Source of the DNA: an uncultured Phycisphaerales bacterium
GTDB taxonomy: Bacteria; Planctomycetota; Phycisphaerae; Tepidisphaerales; Tepidisphaeraceae
Length of the DNA: 64,000 bases
Reading direction: 5' to 3'
Assembly (NCBI GenBank): GCA_903871935.1
Contig: CAIQIQ010000121.1
Span: 1-64,000, forward strand
Positions 24,726-34,439 of this stretch are shown piece after piece. The position numbers were made by a program, and so were the translations under genes. The notes beneath the pieces are model-generated. The model was given only the letters and a program-made list of their open reading frames with translations. It did no database searches and had not been told where the DNA came from. Position 1 is the stretch's first letter, and each line of letters opens with the position of its first letter.

Positions 24726-25748
24726 GTGCGAGTCGCGGTGGATGTGATGGGAGGCGATCACGCCCCAGTAGAAATCCTCAAGGGATGCTGGCAGGCGATT
24801 GAATACCTTGGCGAAGATGACTCTATTCTTCTGGTCGGCGATCAGAAAGTCTGTGCCGAGGGTCTGGCCAGTTCCGGTCTGACGGAGCAGCAGAAGTCGC
24901 GCTACACCATCGTCCACACCACCCAGGTCATCGAGATGGATGATTCGCCGGTGGATGCGATCCGGTCCAAGCCTGACAGTTCTATTAGTGTAATGTGCAA
25001 GATGGCGGCCAGGGGTGAGGCCGATGTGGTGATCTCGGCGGGCAATACCGGGGCGTGCGTGGCCGCTTCGCAGTTGCGGATGCGGACGCTGAGCGGCGTG
25101 AGCCGGCCGGGCATCGCGATTGTCATGCCCACTTTCCATGGCCCGGTCGTTTTGTGCGATGTCGGGGCCAACATCACTCCCAAGCCCAAGCACCTGCACC
25201 AGTATGCGATCATGGCCAGTGCGTATGCGGATGCCATCTGTGGCGTCAGCAACCCGCGCGTGGGCCTGATGTCGATCGGCGAAGAAGATGCCAAGGGCAC
25301 GCAGACAGTTAAGAATGCACGTAAGCTCATGCGCGATGAGCCGTTGATCAACTTTGTGGGCAACGTCGAAGGCCGCGACATCTTCAAAGGTGTGGTCGAC
25401 GTTGTTGTCTGCGATGGTTTTGTCGGCAATATCATCCTCAAGCTGGCCGAGGGAATGGCCGAAGGCCTGTTCCAGATGATCATCGCCGAGCTTCAGGAGA
25501 ACGCCCCCGAGCTGCTGAAGCAGTTTGAGCCGGTGATGCGGACACTGCTGAAGAAGCACGACTGGCAGGAAGCCGGCGGCGCGCCCTTGCTGGGTGTTGG
25601 CGGATATTCGCTGATCTGCCACGGCCGGAGCCAGGCCAAGGCCATCAAGAACGCGGTTCGCGTCGGCAAACAGTTCTTTACCGTCAAGGTGAACGAGCGC
25701 ATTGTCGAGCGGATTGCCAAGAGCATTCCCGTGAGCGAAGACGAGTAA
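24726..25748 (+). CDS. plsX: phosphate acyltransferase PlsX
   Basis: Converts acyl-ACP to acyl-phosphate for phospholipid synthesis, 340 aa, full length. Marks: VAVDVMGGDHAPVEILKG at the start, SAGNTGACVAAS, CDVGANITPKPKHL, GLMSIGEEDAKG, VVCDGFVGNI and LGVGGYSLICHGRS. The start is GTG at 24726 with GGGAGG 7 nt upstream. Confidence 0.95.
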   Translation: MRVAVDVMGGDHAPVEILKGCWQAIEYLGEDDSILLVGDQKVCAEGLASSGLTEQQKSRYTIVHTTQVIEMDDSPVDAIRSKPDSSISVMCKMAARGEADVVISAGNTGACVAASQLRMRTLSGVSRPGIAIVMPTFHGPVVLCDVGANITPKPKHLHQYAIMASAYADAICGVSNPRVGLMSIGEEDAKGTQTVKNARKLMRDEPLINFVGNVEGRDIFKGVVDVVVCDGFVGNIILKLAEGMAEGLFQMIIAELQENAPELLKQFEPVMRTLLKKHDWQEAGGAPLLGVGGYSLICHGRSQAKAIKNAVRVGKQFFTVKVNERIVERIAKSIPVSEDE

Positions 25749-25772
25749 CCCGGTTGTAACCCTCCTGTGTGG

Positions 25773-25817
25773 GGTCTCGCCGCCAGTGCGCACCGTGCGC
25801 CCGGAGGACGAGAGACC
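25773..25817 (+). promoter_or_regulatory. intergenic stem-loop between plsX and fabH
   Basis: GGTCTC (25773-25778) pairs with GAGACC (25812-25817); the interior holds GCGCAC/GTGCGC. There is no T-run. It may be an mRNA processing or stability element. Confidence 0.4.
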
Positions 25818-25845
25818 GCAAGCAGGTACAGAGGACTTTTGAGTA

Positions 25846-26841
25846 GTGCCAACGATGTCGACATTTGGAGCCATTATCGCCGGAACCGGCAGCGCTCTGC
25901 CGAGTAAGCGTCTGACCAACGACGACCTCGCCAAGATGGTCGATACGAATGACGAATGGATCACCCAGCGCACCGGCATCAAAGAACGTCGGATCGCTGC
26001 TGAGGGCGAAACTACCGGCACGCTGGGCCTTGAGGCGGCAAAAAAGGCGCTCGCCGCGGCGAGCCTGAGCCCTAAGGACCTGGATCTGATCGTTTGCGGC
26101 ACGATCACGCCGGAGATGACCTTTCCATCGACGGGCTGCTTCATCGCCCGCGACCTGGGTCTCAATGACACGCCGGCGTTTGACGTCCAGGCAGCATGTT
26201 CGGGTTTCCTTTTTGCTCTGGATGTCGGGGCGCAGTACGTCCGCAGTGGCCGGCATCGCAATGTGTTGGTTCTTGGCACCGAGACGATTTCCCGCCTGAC
26301 CGACTATACCGACCGCGGAAGTTGCATTCTGTTCGGAGACGGCGCTGGCGCTGTGGTACTGCAACGCTGCGATGATCCCGATCGCGGCTGGATCTACGGT
26401 TCGCTGCACGCCGATGGCAACGGTTCGCACATGCTTTACTGCCCCCCGGGCAGTCGTCACCCCATCTCCAAGGAGATGATCGAAAAGCGACAGCAGTACA
26501 TGAAGATCAACGGCCGCGAGGTGTATAAATTCGCGGTCACCCGCTTTGAGGAACTGATCACCGATGCGATGGTGAAGTGCAACCTGACTGCTGACAAGGT
26601 GAGCATGATTATCCCGCACCAGGTGAATCAGCGGATCATTGACTCGGCCATCACGAAACTCGGGTTTCCGATGGAGAAGGTCTTCGTCAACATCGAGAAA
26701 TACGGCAATACGTCCTCGGCTTCGGTGCCGATCGCGCTGGATGAGGCGATGCGGGCCGGCCGGATCAAGCATGGCGATGTACTGATCTTCGTCGCGTTCG
26801 GCGCGGGCCTGACCTGGGCAAACGCAGTGGTGAGGATCTAA
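25846..26841 (+). CDS. fabH: 3-oxoacyl-ACP synthase III
   Basis: Starts fatty-acid chains from acyl-CoA and malonyl-ACP, 331 aa. The active-site Cys is in VQAACSGFLFAL (residue 118), the His in IIPHQVNQRI and the Asn in YGNTSSAS complete the triad; WITQRTGIKERR is the usual N-terminal block. The start is either GTG 25846 or ATG 25855; GAGG is nearer the GTG. Third gene of the operon. Confidence 0.93.
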   Translation: MPTMSTFGAIIAGTGSALPSKRLTNDDLAKMVDTNDEWITQRTGIKERRIAAEGETTGTLGLEAAKKALAAASLSPKDLDLIVCGTITPEMTFPSTGCFIARDLGLNDTPAFDVQAACSGFLFALDVGAQYVRSGRHRNVLVLGTETISRLTDYTDRGSCILFGDGAGAVVLQRCDDPDRGWIYGSLHADGNGSHMLYCPPGSRHPISKEMIEKRQQYMKINGREVYKFAVTRFEELITDAMVKCNLTADKVSMIIPHQVNQRIIDSAITKLGFPMEKVFVNIEKYGNTSSASVPIALDEAMRAGRIKHGDVLIFVAFGAGLTWANAVVRI

Positions 26842-26848
26842 AGCATCT

Positions 26849-27775
26849 ATGGCAGCTCTTACCTTCATTTTGTGTCCCGGTCAGGGTGCCCAGGCAGCGG
26901 GCATGGGCAAGGACTTCTTCGAGTCTTCGCCGGCTGCGCGGGAGACGTTCCAGAGCGCCAATCGCGTGCTGGGCTATGACCTGGCGGCCCTTTGCTTCGG
27001 TGGGCCCGAAGAAAAGCTCAACGCCACCGATAGCGCCCAACCGGCAATCTATGCGACGTCGGTCGCCTGCTTCCGCGCGGCGGTTGCCGCCGGCAGGATC
27101 GACCCGGCCGCGGTTACCGCCTACGCGGGCCTGAGTCTGGGCGAATACACGGCGTTGCACCTGGCGGGTGTTTTCAGCTTTGAAGATGGCCTCAAGTTGG
27201 TCGCCGCCCGCGGGCGGTACATGCAGGATGCGGCCCTCGCCACGCCCAGCAGCATGGTCGCGATCATGGGCGCAGATGAGCCGGCCATAAACAAGCTGTG
27301 CGCCGATGCGGCGGCTGGCGAAGTGCTCGTCCCGGCGAATTTCAACGCCCCCGGCCAGATTGTCGTCTCTGGCTCAGTTGCCGCCTGCGATCGCGCCCTC
27401 AAGGTTGCCGAAGCGGCGGGATTCAAGGCCGTTGCGCTGAAGGTGGCCGGTGCGTTCCATTCGCCGATCATGCAGAGCGGCGCGGACAAGATGCGAGTGG
27501 AATTGGAGAAAGCCACCTTTTCCGCTCCAACGACGACAGTTTACTCAAATGTCACGGCCAAGCCGCATGGCGACGTGGCGAGCATCAAGGGCCTGCTAGT
27601 GGACCAGATTGTGAAGAGTGTCCGCTGGGCTGATACGATGCAAACGCTTGTGGCGAATGCAGATGCGCGATTTGTGGAACTGGCCCCGGGCCGAACATTG
27701 GCAGGGCTGGCGAAGCGCATCAACCGTCGTTTGCCGATTGAGAGCCTGGAGAATGTGGCCGCACTGAATGCCTAG
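26849..27775 (+). CDS. fabD: malonyl-CoA:ACP transacylase
   Basis: Transfers malonyl to ACP, 308 aa. FILCPGQGAQAAGMG opens the protein. The nucleophile elbow is GLSLGEY with Ser96; the usual GHSLGE His is Leu95. VAGAFHSPIM provides the catalytic His, and the late motif is PGRTLAGLAKR. It starts 7 nt after fabH. Confidence 0.93.
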   Translation: MAALTFILCPGQGAQAAGMGKDFFESSPAARETFQSANRVLGYDLAALCFGGPEEKLNATDSAQPAIYATSVACFRAAVAAGRIDPAAVTAYAGLSLGEYTALHLAGVFSFEDGLKLVAARGRYMQDAALATPSSMVAIMGADEPAINKLCADAAAGEVLVPANFNAPGQIVVSGSVAACDRALKVAEAAGFKAVALKVAGAFHSPIMQSGADKMRVELEKATFSAPTTTVYSNVTAKPHGDVASIKGLLVDQIVKSVRWADTMQTLVANADARFVELAPGRTLAGLAKRINRRLPIESLENVAALNA

Positions 27776-27841
27776 TTTGGAGTGCGGTGGCTTGTCACCG
27801 CTCTTAAGCTCGGAACTTGTTCCGAGCAATCAGGAGAAAAA

Positions 27842-28579
27842 ATGACGGACAAACCCGTAGCAATAGTGACCGGCGGCTCCCGCGGCATTGGTGCTGCCAT
27901 CGTCAAGCGTCTGGCGAAGGATGGCATGCATGTGGTCGCGGTCGCCCGCAATGTCGACAAGCTGCAGGCGATCTGCGATGAGGTGAAAGCCGCAGGTGGA
28001 TCGGCCGAGCCGGTGGCTTGCGACATCGCCGATTCAGCCGCGGTAACCAAGCTGATAGAAGACGCCTTTGAGAAGCATGGCCGGCTGGATGTCCTGGTGA
28101 ATAACGCCGGGATTACCAAGGATGGCTTGATCCTCCGCATGGAGGATGCCGACTTCGACACCGTGATCAATACGAACCTCAAGAGCGCTTTTGTTGCCAT
28201 TCGATCGGCCGCCCGGCCTATGATGCGGAACAAGTTCGGTCGCATCATCAATATTTCGTCGGTCTCGGGCGTGATCGGCAACGCCGGCCAGGCCAACTAT
28301 GCCGCAAGCAAGGCGGGGTTGATCGGGCTGTCGAAGTCCGTCGCGAAAGAGCTGGCCAGCAAAGGCATTACGTGCAATTGCGTGGCCCCCGGTTTCATCA
28401 CCACGGATATGACCGAGGTGCTGCCCGAAGCGATCAAGCAGGGCGTTTTGAACTTCATTCCGCTCAAGCGGTTTGGATCGGCCGACGAAATCGCGGCCAC
28501 GGTGGCGTTCCTGGCTTCAAAGGAAGCCGCGTACATTACCGGTCAGGTGATTTGTGTTGATGGCGGCATGGCGATGTAA
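27842..28579 (+). CDS. fabG: 3-oxoacyl-ACP reductase
   Basis: NADPH-dependent short-chain dehydrogenase, 245 aa. TGGSRGIG binds cofactor; NNAG follows; the catalytic residues are the Ser of ISSVSG, Tyr153 and Lys157 (YAASK). AGGAG precedes the ATG at 27842. Fifth gene of the operon. Confidence 0.95.
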   Translation: MTDKPVAIVTGGSRGIGAAIVKRLAKDGMHVVAVARNVDKLQAICDEVKAAGGSAEPVACDIADSAAVTKLIEDAFEKHGRLDVLVNNAGITKDGLILRMEDADFDTVINTNLKSAFVAIRSAARPMMRNKFGRIINISSVSGVIGNAGQANYAASKAGLIGLSKSVAKELASKGITCNCVAPGFITTDMTEVLPEAIKQGVLNFIPLKRFGSADEIAATVAFLASKEAAYITGQVICVDGGMAM

Positions 28580-28698
28580 GGGGCCCTGGCGGCTCCTTTG
28601 CAAACCAGCCGATCACAGTTATAGTTTTCCGGCCAACGAGCCGTGTGGCTTCGGGCCGGAATAGCGAGTAAACCCGCAGGCAGTGGAAGGTAACGACA

Positions 28699-28935
28699 AT
28701 GGACGAGATTGAAACGAAGGTCATTGAGATCGTCAGCGAGCAAATGGGCGTTGACAAGGGTGAAATCACCCGTGACACCCACTTCATCAACGATCTGAAC
28801 GCCGACTCGCTGGACACGGTCGAGCTGGTGATGGAGTTCGAGGACGAGTTTGAGCTTTCCATCCCCGATGAAGAGGCCGAGAAGATCCAGACCGTGGGTC
28901 AGGCGATCGACTATATCAAGCAGAACAAGAAATAA
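28699..28935 (+). CDS. acpP: acyl carrier protein
   Basis: 78 aa, acidic, with the phosphopantetheine attachment Ser37 in [22 protein letters not shown] precedes the ATG. A 119-nt gap separates it from fabG, with no obvious second promoter. Confidence 0.96.
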   Translation: MDEIETKVIEIVSEQMGVDKGEITRDTHFINDLNADSLDTVELVMEFEDEFELSIPDEEAEKIQTVGQAIDYIKQNKK

Positions 28936-28940
28936 GCCGA

Positions 28941-30182
28941 ATGAACAGACGCCGTGTTGTTGTTACCGGAATGGGCGTGATTACGTCGCTGTCGGAAGAT
29001 GTGCAGACGTATTTTGATGCCCTATGCGCCGGCAAGTCCGGCATCGTCACGATCAAGCGCTGGGACCCTTCCAAGTTTCCCACCCAGATCGGCGGCGAAT
29101 GCACGAACTTTGACATCACCAAATATGGCATTGATATGCTCGAAGCCAAGCGGCTGGACCGCTTTGGGCAGTTCGGGCTGGCCGCCGCCATCCAGGCTGT
29201 CAAAGATGCCGGGTTGGACTTCTCCAAGGAAGACCCCACACGCGGCGGTGTCCTGATCGGCACCGGCATCGGTGGCATCGAAACCCTGCAGGAACAGAAC
29301 CGGATCCTCAACGAGCGTGGTGTCCGGCGCGTCAGTCCATTTACCGTGCCGCGGTTGATGGCCAATGCCGCCAGCGGCAACGTCTCCATCCGCTTTGGGC
29401 TGCAAGGCCCGTGCACCAGCGTCGTGACCGCATGTGCCACGGGATCGAATGCCATCGGCGATGCCTTCCGGCTGATCCAGTATGGCACGGCCGACATCAT
29501 GATCACCGGCGGCTCTGAAGCCGCCTTGTGCGAGCTGGGCATGGGCAGCTTCTGTGCCGCCCGAGCCATGAGTACCCGCAATAACGAGCCTGAGAAGGCC
29601 TCTCGCCCCTGGGACAAGGATCGCGATGGGTTTGTGATGGGCGAAGGCGCTGGCGTGATTGTGCTCGAAGAGTACGAGCGTGCCGTGAAGCGCGGAGCAC
29701 GCATCTACGCCGAAATCGTCGGCTACGGCATGAGTGCCGATGCCTACCACATCACCCAGCCTGAGGAGCAGGGCAAGGGCGCCACCCTCGCCATGAACCT
29801 GGCGCTTAAGGATGCGGGCGTTGCCCCCAGTGCCGTGGACTATATCAATGCCCATGGCACCAGCACCCCGCTGGGCGACATCGCCGAAACGAAGGCCGTT
29901 AAGGCCACCTTCGGTGATCATGCAAAGAAGCTGGTGATCAGCTCCACCAAGAGCCTGGTCGGCCACCTCTTGGGCGCTTCTGGCGGTGTCGAGGCCGTTG
30001 CGTGCCTGAAGACGATTCAGCAGGGCATCATCCACCCGACGGCCAACCTGGATAACCAGGATCCCGATTGCGATCTCGATTATTGCCCGCACACGGCTCG
30101 GCAGCAGCAGGTGAATTACGCTCTCTCGAACAGCTTTGGCTTCGGCGGCCATAACGCCGTGCTGTTGTTCAAGAAGATCTGA
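28941..30182 (+). CDS. fabF: 3-oxoacyl-ACP synthase II
   Basis: Elongating condensing enzyme, 413 aa. Active Cys165 is in VTACATGSNAIG, His305 in NAHGTSTPLGD, and the second His in KSLVGHLLGASGG. Starts 5 nt after acpP. Last gene of the operon; the convergent esterase gene ends 40 nt downstream. Confidence 0.96.
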   Translation: MNRRRVVVTGMGVITSLSEDVQTYFDALCAGKSGIVTIKRWDPSKFPTQIGGECTNFDITKYGIDMLEAKRLDRFGQFGLAAAIQAVKDAGLDFSKEDPTRGGVLIGTGIGGIETLQEQNRILNERGVRRVSPFTVPRLMANAASGNVSIRFGLQGPCTSVVTACATGSNAIGDAFRLIQYGTADIMITGGSEAALCELGMGSFCAARAMSTRNNEPEKASRPWDKDRDGFVMGEGAGVIVLEEYERAVKRGARIYAEIVGYGMSADAYHITQPEEQGKGATLAMNLALKDAGVAPSAVDYINAHGTSTPLGDIAETKAVKATFGDHAKKLVISSTKSLVGHLLGASGGVEAVACLKTIQQGIIHPTANLDNQDPDCDLDYCPHTARQQQVNYALSNSFGFGGHNAVLLFKKI

Positions 30183-30222
30183 CCGATCCGTTCCCCTGAT
30201 AATCCACGGACTGCGCGTCGGC

Positions 30223-31530
30223 CTACTTTGGCGGTAGTTGGCCGCCGGCCTTGGCTGCGCTGGTCCAGGCATCATCGCGGATGTTGTATTTGCCATGGAA
30301 TCTGCCCCCGTGCCCGGCCAGCGGCATAAAGACGATTTCCTTCGGTGCCGCAATCTGGTTGTACATCGCAAAGACGCCCACCGGCGGACAAGTCGTATCG
30401 ACACCTCCGGTGCCCACCAATACCGAGCATTTCACCCGCGCGGCAAAGTTCACCACATCGTAGTACCGGCTGGCCTGCTTAACCTTGGCGAGGTCCTTCC
30501 CCGCTCGGCTCCATGTGATCCAGCCCGGCCACCCCGGGGCGCGATTGGCATCAGGCCCGGTGTTGTCACAGCCGGCCGGGACGTTCGCCAGCGCTGCCGT
30601 GATCTTCGGATTCAGTGCCGCCGTCACGATCGACTGCAGACCGCCCTGGCTGCCGCCTGTCACCACGAGCACTTTGCCATCCCAATCATCGCGTGTCGTC
30701 AGATACTCTGCAGCACGGTAGCACGACAGATACATCCGCAGGAAATAGCTGGTTTCACGGTCATCGTTGCCGATCCCCGGATAGTTTTTCAGCGGCCCCT
30801 CTCCCTGCTGCTTGAAGAACTCGTCCGACTCCAACGCCGGCAGGTCATGCGCCTGGATATTCAGTACCAGCCAGCCGTCGGCCGCCCGATCTGTAACCCA
30901 CGACTTCTGCAGCGAGTAGACACCCGCCCACTGCACAATGAGCATCGCGGGGAACTTGCCTTCCCTGGCCGGTCGGGCGAGCTGCCCCCTGATGTGTGTG
31001 CCGCGGATGTTGTTCATGGTGATGCTGTAATATTTCACGCCATCGCGGCCGGACTGATCTTCCTGCAGGGCCGCGTCGGCCGGCACTTTGGATAGCTCCT
31101 GCAGCTTCGCCCGCCAGAACGCATCGAAATCGTCGGGGCACGCAGAAGAGGGTTTGATCTGCTCCGGGCTGAAGATCGCGCCGCCGAAGGCGCGGATATC
31201 CTTGCCCTGGGCATCCTTGGCGGAAACATCCAGGAGAAGCCAGCCCGCCTCGGCCGACTGAGCCTCGATTGTGGTCTTGCCGTCGGTTAACTGCAGAGGT
31301 CCCTGCCTGGAGACGTTCAGCCCGCCGGACTTGATCTGGTAGGTCGGCGACTGCAGCGCTGCCACTGCGGCCGCCTCGCCTTTGACCTCTATTGTCCATT
31401 TGACGGTTTCCCCCGCCTTGTAAATGCCGCTTTCACGGTCCGGCTGGACAGAGAACTCCTGAGCCAGCACGCTGATCGTCGCAAAGACCGCGGCTATGAA
31501 CCCAATCGCGCGCAAAGGTCGATAGTGCAT
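30223..31530 (-). CDS. secreted acetylxylan-esterase-like hydrolase (CE7/AXE1)
   Basis: 435 aa with a signal peptide (AIGFIAAVFATISVLAQ). An N-terminal beta domain (about 30-125) is followed by the alpha/beta hydrolase with nucleophile Ser294 in GGSQGG, LVGTGGVDTTCPP carrying the probable catalytic Asp, and HGG near the end for the His. CE7 enzymes remove acetyl groups from xylan fragments and other small esters. I choose the ATG at 31530 because AAAGG is 6 nt upstream; another ATG lies two codons earlier. Confidence 0.8.
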   Translation of the reverse strand: MHYRPLRAIGFIAAVFATISVLAQEFSVQPDRESGIYKAGETVKWTIEVKGEAAAVAALQSPTYQIKSGGLNVSRQGPLQLTDGKTTIEAQSAEAGWLLLDVSAKDAQGKDIRAFGGAIFSPEQIKPSSACPDDFDAFWRAKLQELSKVPADAALQEDQSGRDGVKYYSITMNNIRGTHIRGQLARPAREGKFPAMLIVQWAGVYSLQKSWVTDRAADGWLVLNIQAHDLPALESDEFFKQQGEGPLKNYPGIGNDDRETSYFLRMYLSCYRAAEYLTTRDDWDGKVLVVTGGSQGGLQSIVTAALNPKITAALANVPAGCDNTGPDANRAPGWPGWITWSRAGKDLAKVKQASRYYDVVNFAARVKCSVLVGTGGVDTTCPPVGVFAMYNQIAAPKEIVFMPLAGHGGRFHGKYNIRDDAWTSAAKAGGQLPPK

Positions 31531-31627
31531 AGACATCCTTTCCTTCACGCCCACTTTACACGGCATCGCTGTACATAGGAAACGCCACTGGCGTGCCTAC
31601 GATAGGGTGGACACAAGGAGAATCGTT

Positions 31628-32221
31628 ATGGCTTTTACTCTCGAGATAGGTAAACCCGCGATTGATTTTGATCTGCCGGGCACTGATGGCCGGAACTACT
31701 CGCTCAAGAGCTTCAGCAGCGCCCGGATACTCGTGGTTGTGTTTTCCTGCAACCATTGTCCCTACGTTGCCGGCTCGGAAGATCGGATGATCCGCTTCTG
31801 CAAGGACTATGCGCCCCATGGCGTGGCGATGGTGGCAATCAACTCCAACGAAACGCAAAACCATCCCACCGACTCGTTCGAGCACATGGTCGAGCATGCG
31901 AAGGAGAAGGCTTTTCCCTTCCCCTACGTTCGCGATGACACCCAGGCGGTTTCCCTGGCCTACGGCGCCCTGCGAACACCGCATTATTACGTGTTCGATC
32001 ACGACCGAATCCTCCGCTACACCGGCCGGATGGACGACAGCCCGCGGCAGCCGGGCACGGAAAGGACCCACGAACTTCGCGATGCCGTGGACGATCTGCT
32101 GGCCGGTCGGCCAGTGCGCATCCCGCTGACCAATCCCATTGGCTGCAACGTGAAATGGAAGGGCAAGGACCAACACTGGATGCCTCCCGAAGCGTGCGAC
32201 TTGGTCTACCCCAGCACGTAA
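31628..32221 (+). CDS. thioredoxin-fold redox protein
   Basis: 197 aa, cytosolic. AhpC/TlpA-like fold with CNHCPYV (a CxxC active site in SCNHCPYVAGSE) and the typical cis-proline region LRTPHYYVFD. This CNHCPYV type is a widespread uncharacterised thioredoxin-family group. AAGGAG is 6-7 nt before the ATG at 31628. Confidence 0.82.
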   Translation: MAFTLEIGKPAIDFDLPGTDGRNYSLKSFSSARILVVVFSCNHCPYVAGSEDRMIRFCKDYAPHGVAMVAINSNETQNHPTDSFEHMVEHAKEKAFPFPYVRDDTQAVSLAYGALRTPHYYVFDHDRILRYTGRMDDSPRQPGTERTHELRDAVDDLLAGRPVRIPLTNPIGCNVKWKGKDQHWMPPEACDLVYPST

Positions 32222-32370
32222 CGATGCCATGCCTTGGATCGCGTTCGACAACATCACCGTGACGCAAGGTGGACTTGCCGGACTGCAACGCTGCAATGTA
32301 TCTTCCATCTAAAAGCAGCCAATGATCCTGGTCGGGAGAGCTAATCTGCGCGGTAATAAACTGGTGAAAC

Positions 32371-33675
32371 ATGATGATTGAAGCAACTGAAATCCAGCGG
32401 CATATCAGGCAACTTGCGGTGGGGATCGGCGTGCGTCTCGCGGGGTCGGCCGGCGAGCAGCGAGCGGTTGACTATATCGTCGACCAGTTCAAGGCGGCCG
32501 GCGTCTCCGCGCGGACCGAGACCTTCCCGATCATGCAGCGCGATGTGGCCAGCCAGTCGCTGAAGATTCACGCTGGCGGTGTGTGGAAAGCTTTTCCATG
32601 CTCGCTATTCAGCAATACGCCCGGAACCGATGGGCGAGAGGTCGAGGCGCCACTGGCCGTCCATGATGCCCACGGCGAGAACGATCGGATGGACCTGTCG
32701 CACCTGACGGGCAAGGCGGTGTTGCACCTGGGGAGCCACATCGAGTCGGCAGCGCAGTACCAGCGTCTGATTGCGGCCAAGCCGGCTTGCATGCTGTTTG
32801 TGGATGTCCGCTATCCCGGCACTACTGCACTGGCCGATGGGATGTTCCCCGAGTATCGCCGCCGGATGGGTGCGGTGCCAACGCTGAACGTTGCCTATCA
32901 GGATGCCTGGAGCTGGATTGTGGCGAAGGCGGATCGGGCCCGGTTCTGTGTCAAAGGCGGCATGAAGCCCGCGACAAGCACGAATGTCATTGCCGAGATC
33001 GCGGGCGCGGGCGGCGCGGGCGCAGGGGATGACGGCCCGGTTATCTTCCTGAGCGCCCATCATGACACGCAGGCCGACTCGCCCGGCGCCGATGACAACG
33101 CCTCAGGGGTGTCAGCGCTTCTGGCGGCCGCGCCTGTGATTCGGGGGATGGGTCTCGGATGCACGGTGCGCCTGATCAGCTTTGGCGCTGAAGAGCAACT
33201 GTCGGTGGGCAGCGAGCAGTACGTCCGGGCGCATCGGGCAGAATTGGCCCAGCGTGGTGGCGTGGTGATCAACCTGGACAGTATCGGCTCGGCGATGGGC
33301 TGGTTTGAACTGTTTCTGCTTGGGACCGAACCAATGCAGAAGCTGGCCATATCCCGGGCGCAAGCGCGCGGCATCTGGGCGCGAGCCTCATCCGCCGCGA
33401 TGCCTTATGCCGATCATTTCCCGTTCGCCGCGGCGGGCGTGTCGGGGATGACGCTACTTCGGCCCAACTGCGCAGCCGGCCGGTTCTTCCACCATCGGCC
33501 GGATGATGACATGACACGCGTGGACCCGGCCATTATCGCGAATTGTGCGACCTGGGCCGCGGAGATGGCTCAGGCGCTGGCACCTTGGACCAAGCCGCAA
33601 CTCGTCCCAACCCCCGACCCACAAACGCAGGCCGCCATCGCCACCTATTGGAAGGATCTCTTCGGCGGCTGGTGA
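32371..33675 (+). CDS. M28-family metallopeptidase
   Basis: 434 aa, no signal peptide. Zinc ligands are suggested by SAHHDTQ (H230, D232), PGADDNASGVSALL, and the catalytic Glu in SFGAEEQ, all typical of M28 aminopeptidases. A PA-like inserted segment occupies about residues 80-190. Weak ribosome site. Role probably aminopeptidase; substrate not predictable. Confidence 0.85.
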   Translation: MMIEATEIQRHIRQLAVGIGVRLAGSAGEQRAVDYIVDQFKAAGVSARTETFPIMQRDVASQSLKIHAGGVWKAFPCSLFSNTPGTDGREVEAPLAVHDAHGENDRMDLSHLTGKAVLHLGSHIESAAQYQRLIAAKPACMLFVDVRYPGTTALADGMFPEYRRRMGAVPTLNVAYQDAWSWIVAKADRARFCVKGGMKPATSTNVIAEIAGAGGAGAGDDGPVIFLSAHHDTQADSPGADDNASGVSALLAAAPVIRGMGLGCTVRLISFGAEEQLSVGSEQYVRAHRAELAQRGGVVINLDSIGSAMGWFELFLLGTEPMQKLAISRAQARGIWARASSAAMPYADHFPFAAAGVSGMTLLRPNCAAGRFFHHRPDDDMTRVDPAIIANCATWAAEMAQALAPWTKPQLVPTPDPQTQAAIATYWKDLFGGW

Positions 33676-33693
33676 AGTCTTGCGACGCACTTG

Positions 33694-34287
33694 CTACCGG
33701 CTCGCGCCTTTGCGTTTCCGCAACAGCAGGCCCGTACACGCAATCGAGGCTGCGCCAATCAGCGCGGGTTCGGGGACGCTGACGCCAGAGTATAGATGAT
33801 CGGCCTGCGGGAAGAAGTCCGGCGCGACGGCGTCGCTTGAGACTTCGAGCCAGGTGATGGCGCTGTCGCTGATGAAGCCGACAAACCCCGTAGTGCTCAC
33901 CGATTGCAGCGTGCCGTCACTTGCCTCAACCTTCAGCGTCTGGGGAACGGTGCCCCCAAACATATCTGTCGCAGTGAAGATGCCGCCGGCGGCATTGACT
34001 GTCGATCCGGTGAACGAAAGATGCAGGATGTCTCCGGGCGAAAACGTCGAAATGGCATCGGGGTTGGCATAGAGGCCATTGTCGGCGTGGGCTTGGAACG
34101 AATAACCGTTCACAGGGCCAAAGTCCTGGTTGGCAGGCAGCGGGTTGGAGAGGCCGGTAAAGTCTTCAAGATAGTATGGACTCTGCAACTGCGCAGCGAA
34201 CAGAGACTCGTCAGTGTAGATTATCGTCGCGCCCTGAACGTGGCCGGCCCACAACGTCAGCAAAGACAGCACAAGCACCTTCCTCAT
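33694..34287 (-). CDS. PEP-CTERM sorting-signal protein
   Basis: 197 aa. Signal peptide (VLVLSLLTLWAGHVQG), a beta-rich body, then the C-terminal sorting tail: VPEPALIG, a hydrophobic helix and RKRKGASR. PEP-CTERM proteins are exported and processed by exosortase. GGGAGG before the ATG at 34287. No exosortase gene is in the window. Confidence 0.85.
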   Translation of the reverse strand: MRKVLVLSLLTLWAGHVQGATIIYTDESLFAAQLQSPYYLEDFTGLSNPLPANQDFGPVNGYSFQAHADNGLYANPDAISTFSPGDILHLSFTGSTVNAAGGIFTATDMFGGTVPQTLKVEASDGTLQSVSTTGFVGFISDSAITWLEVSSDAVAPDFFPQADHLYSGVSVPEPALIGAASIACTGLLLRKRKGASR

Positions 34288-34439
34288 ACGATCCTCCCTT
34301 CCTGAGAACCACAACCCGAGAGAACGTCACTTACGGAAGTATGGCATCCTCTTTAGGCACTAGCAAGGAGAAAAGAAGATGGAGCCTGGATTCTCAAGAC
34401 CACGCAAGCTGGTGGCCGGAGCCTGGGCAGGCCAACGTA

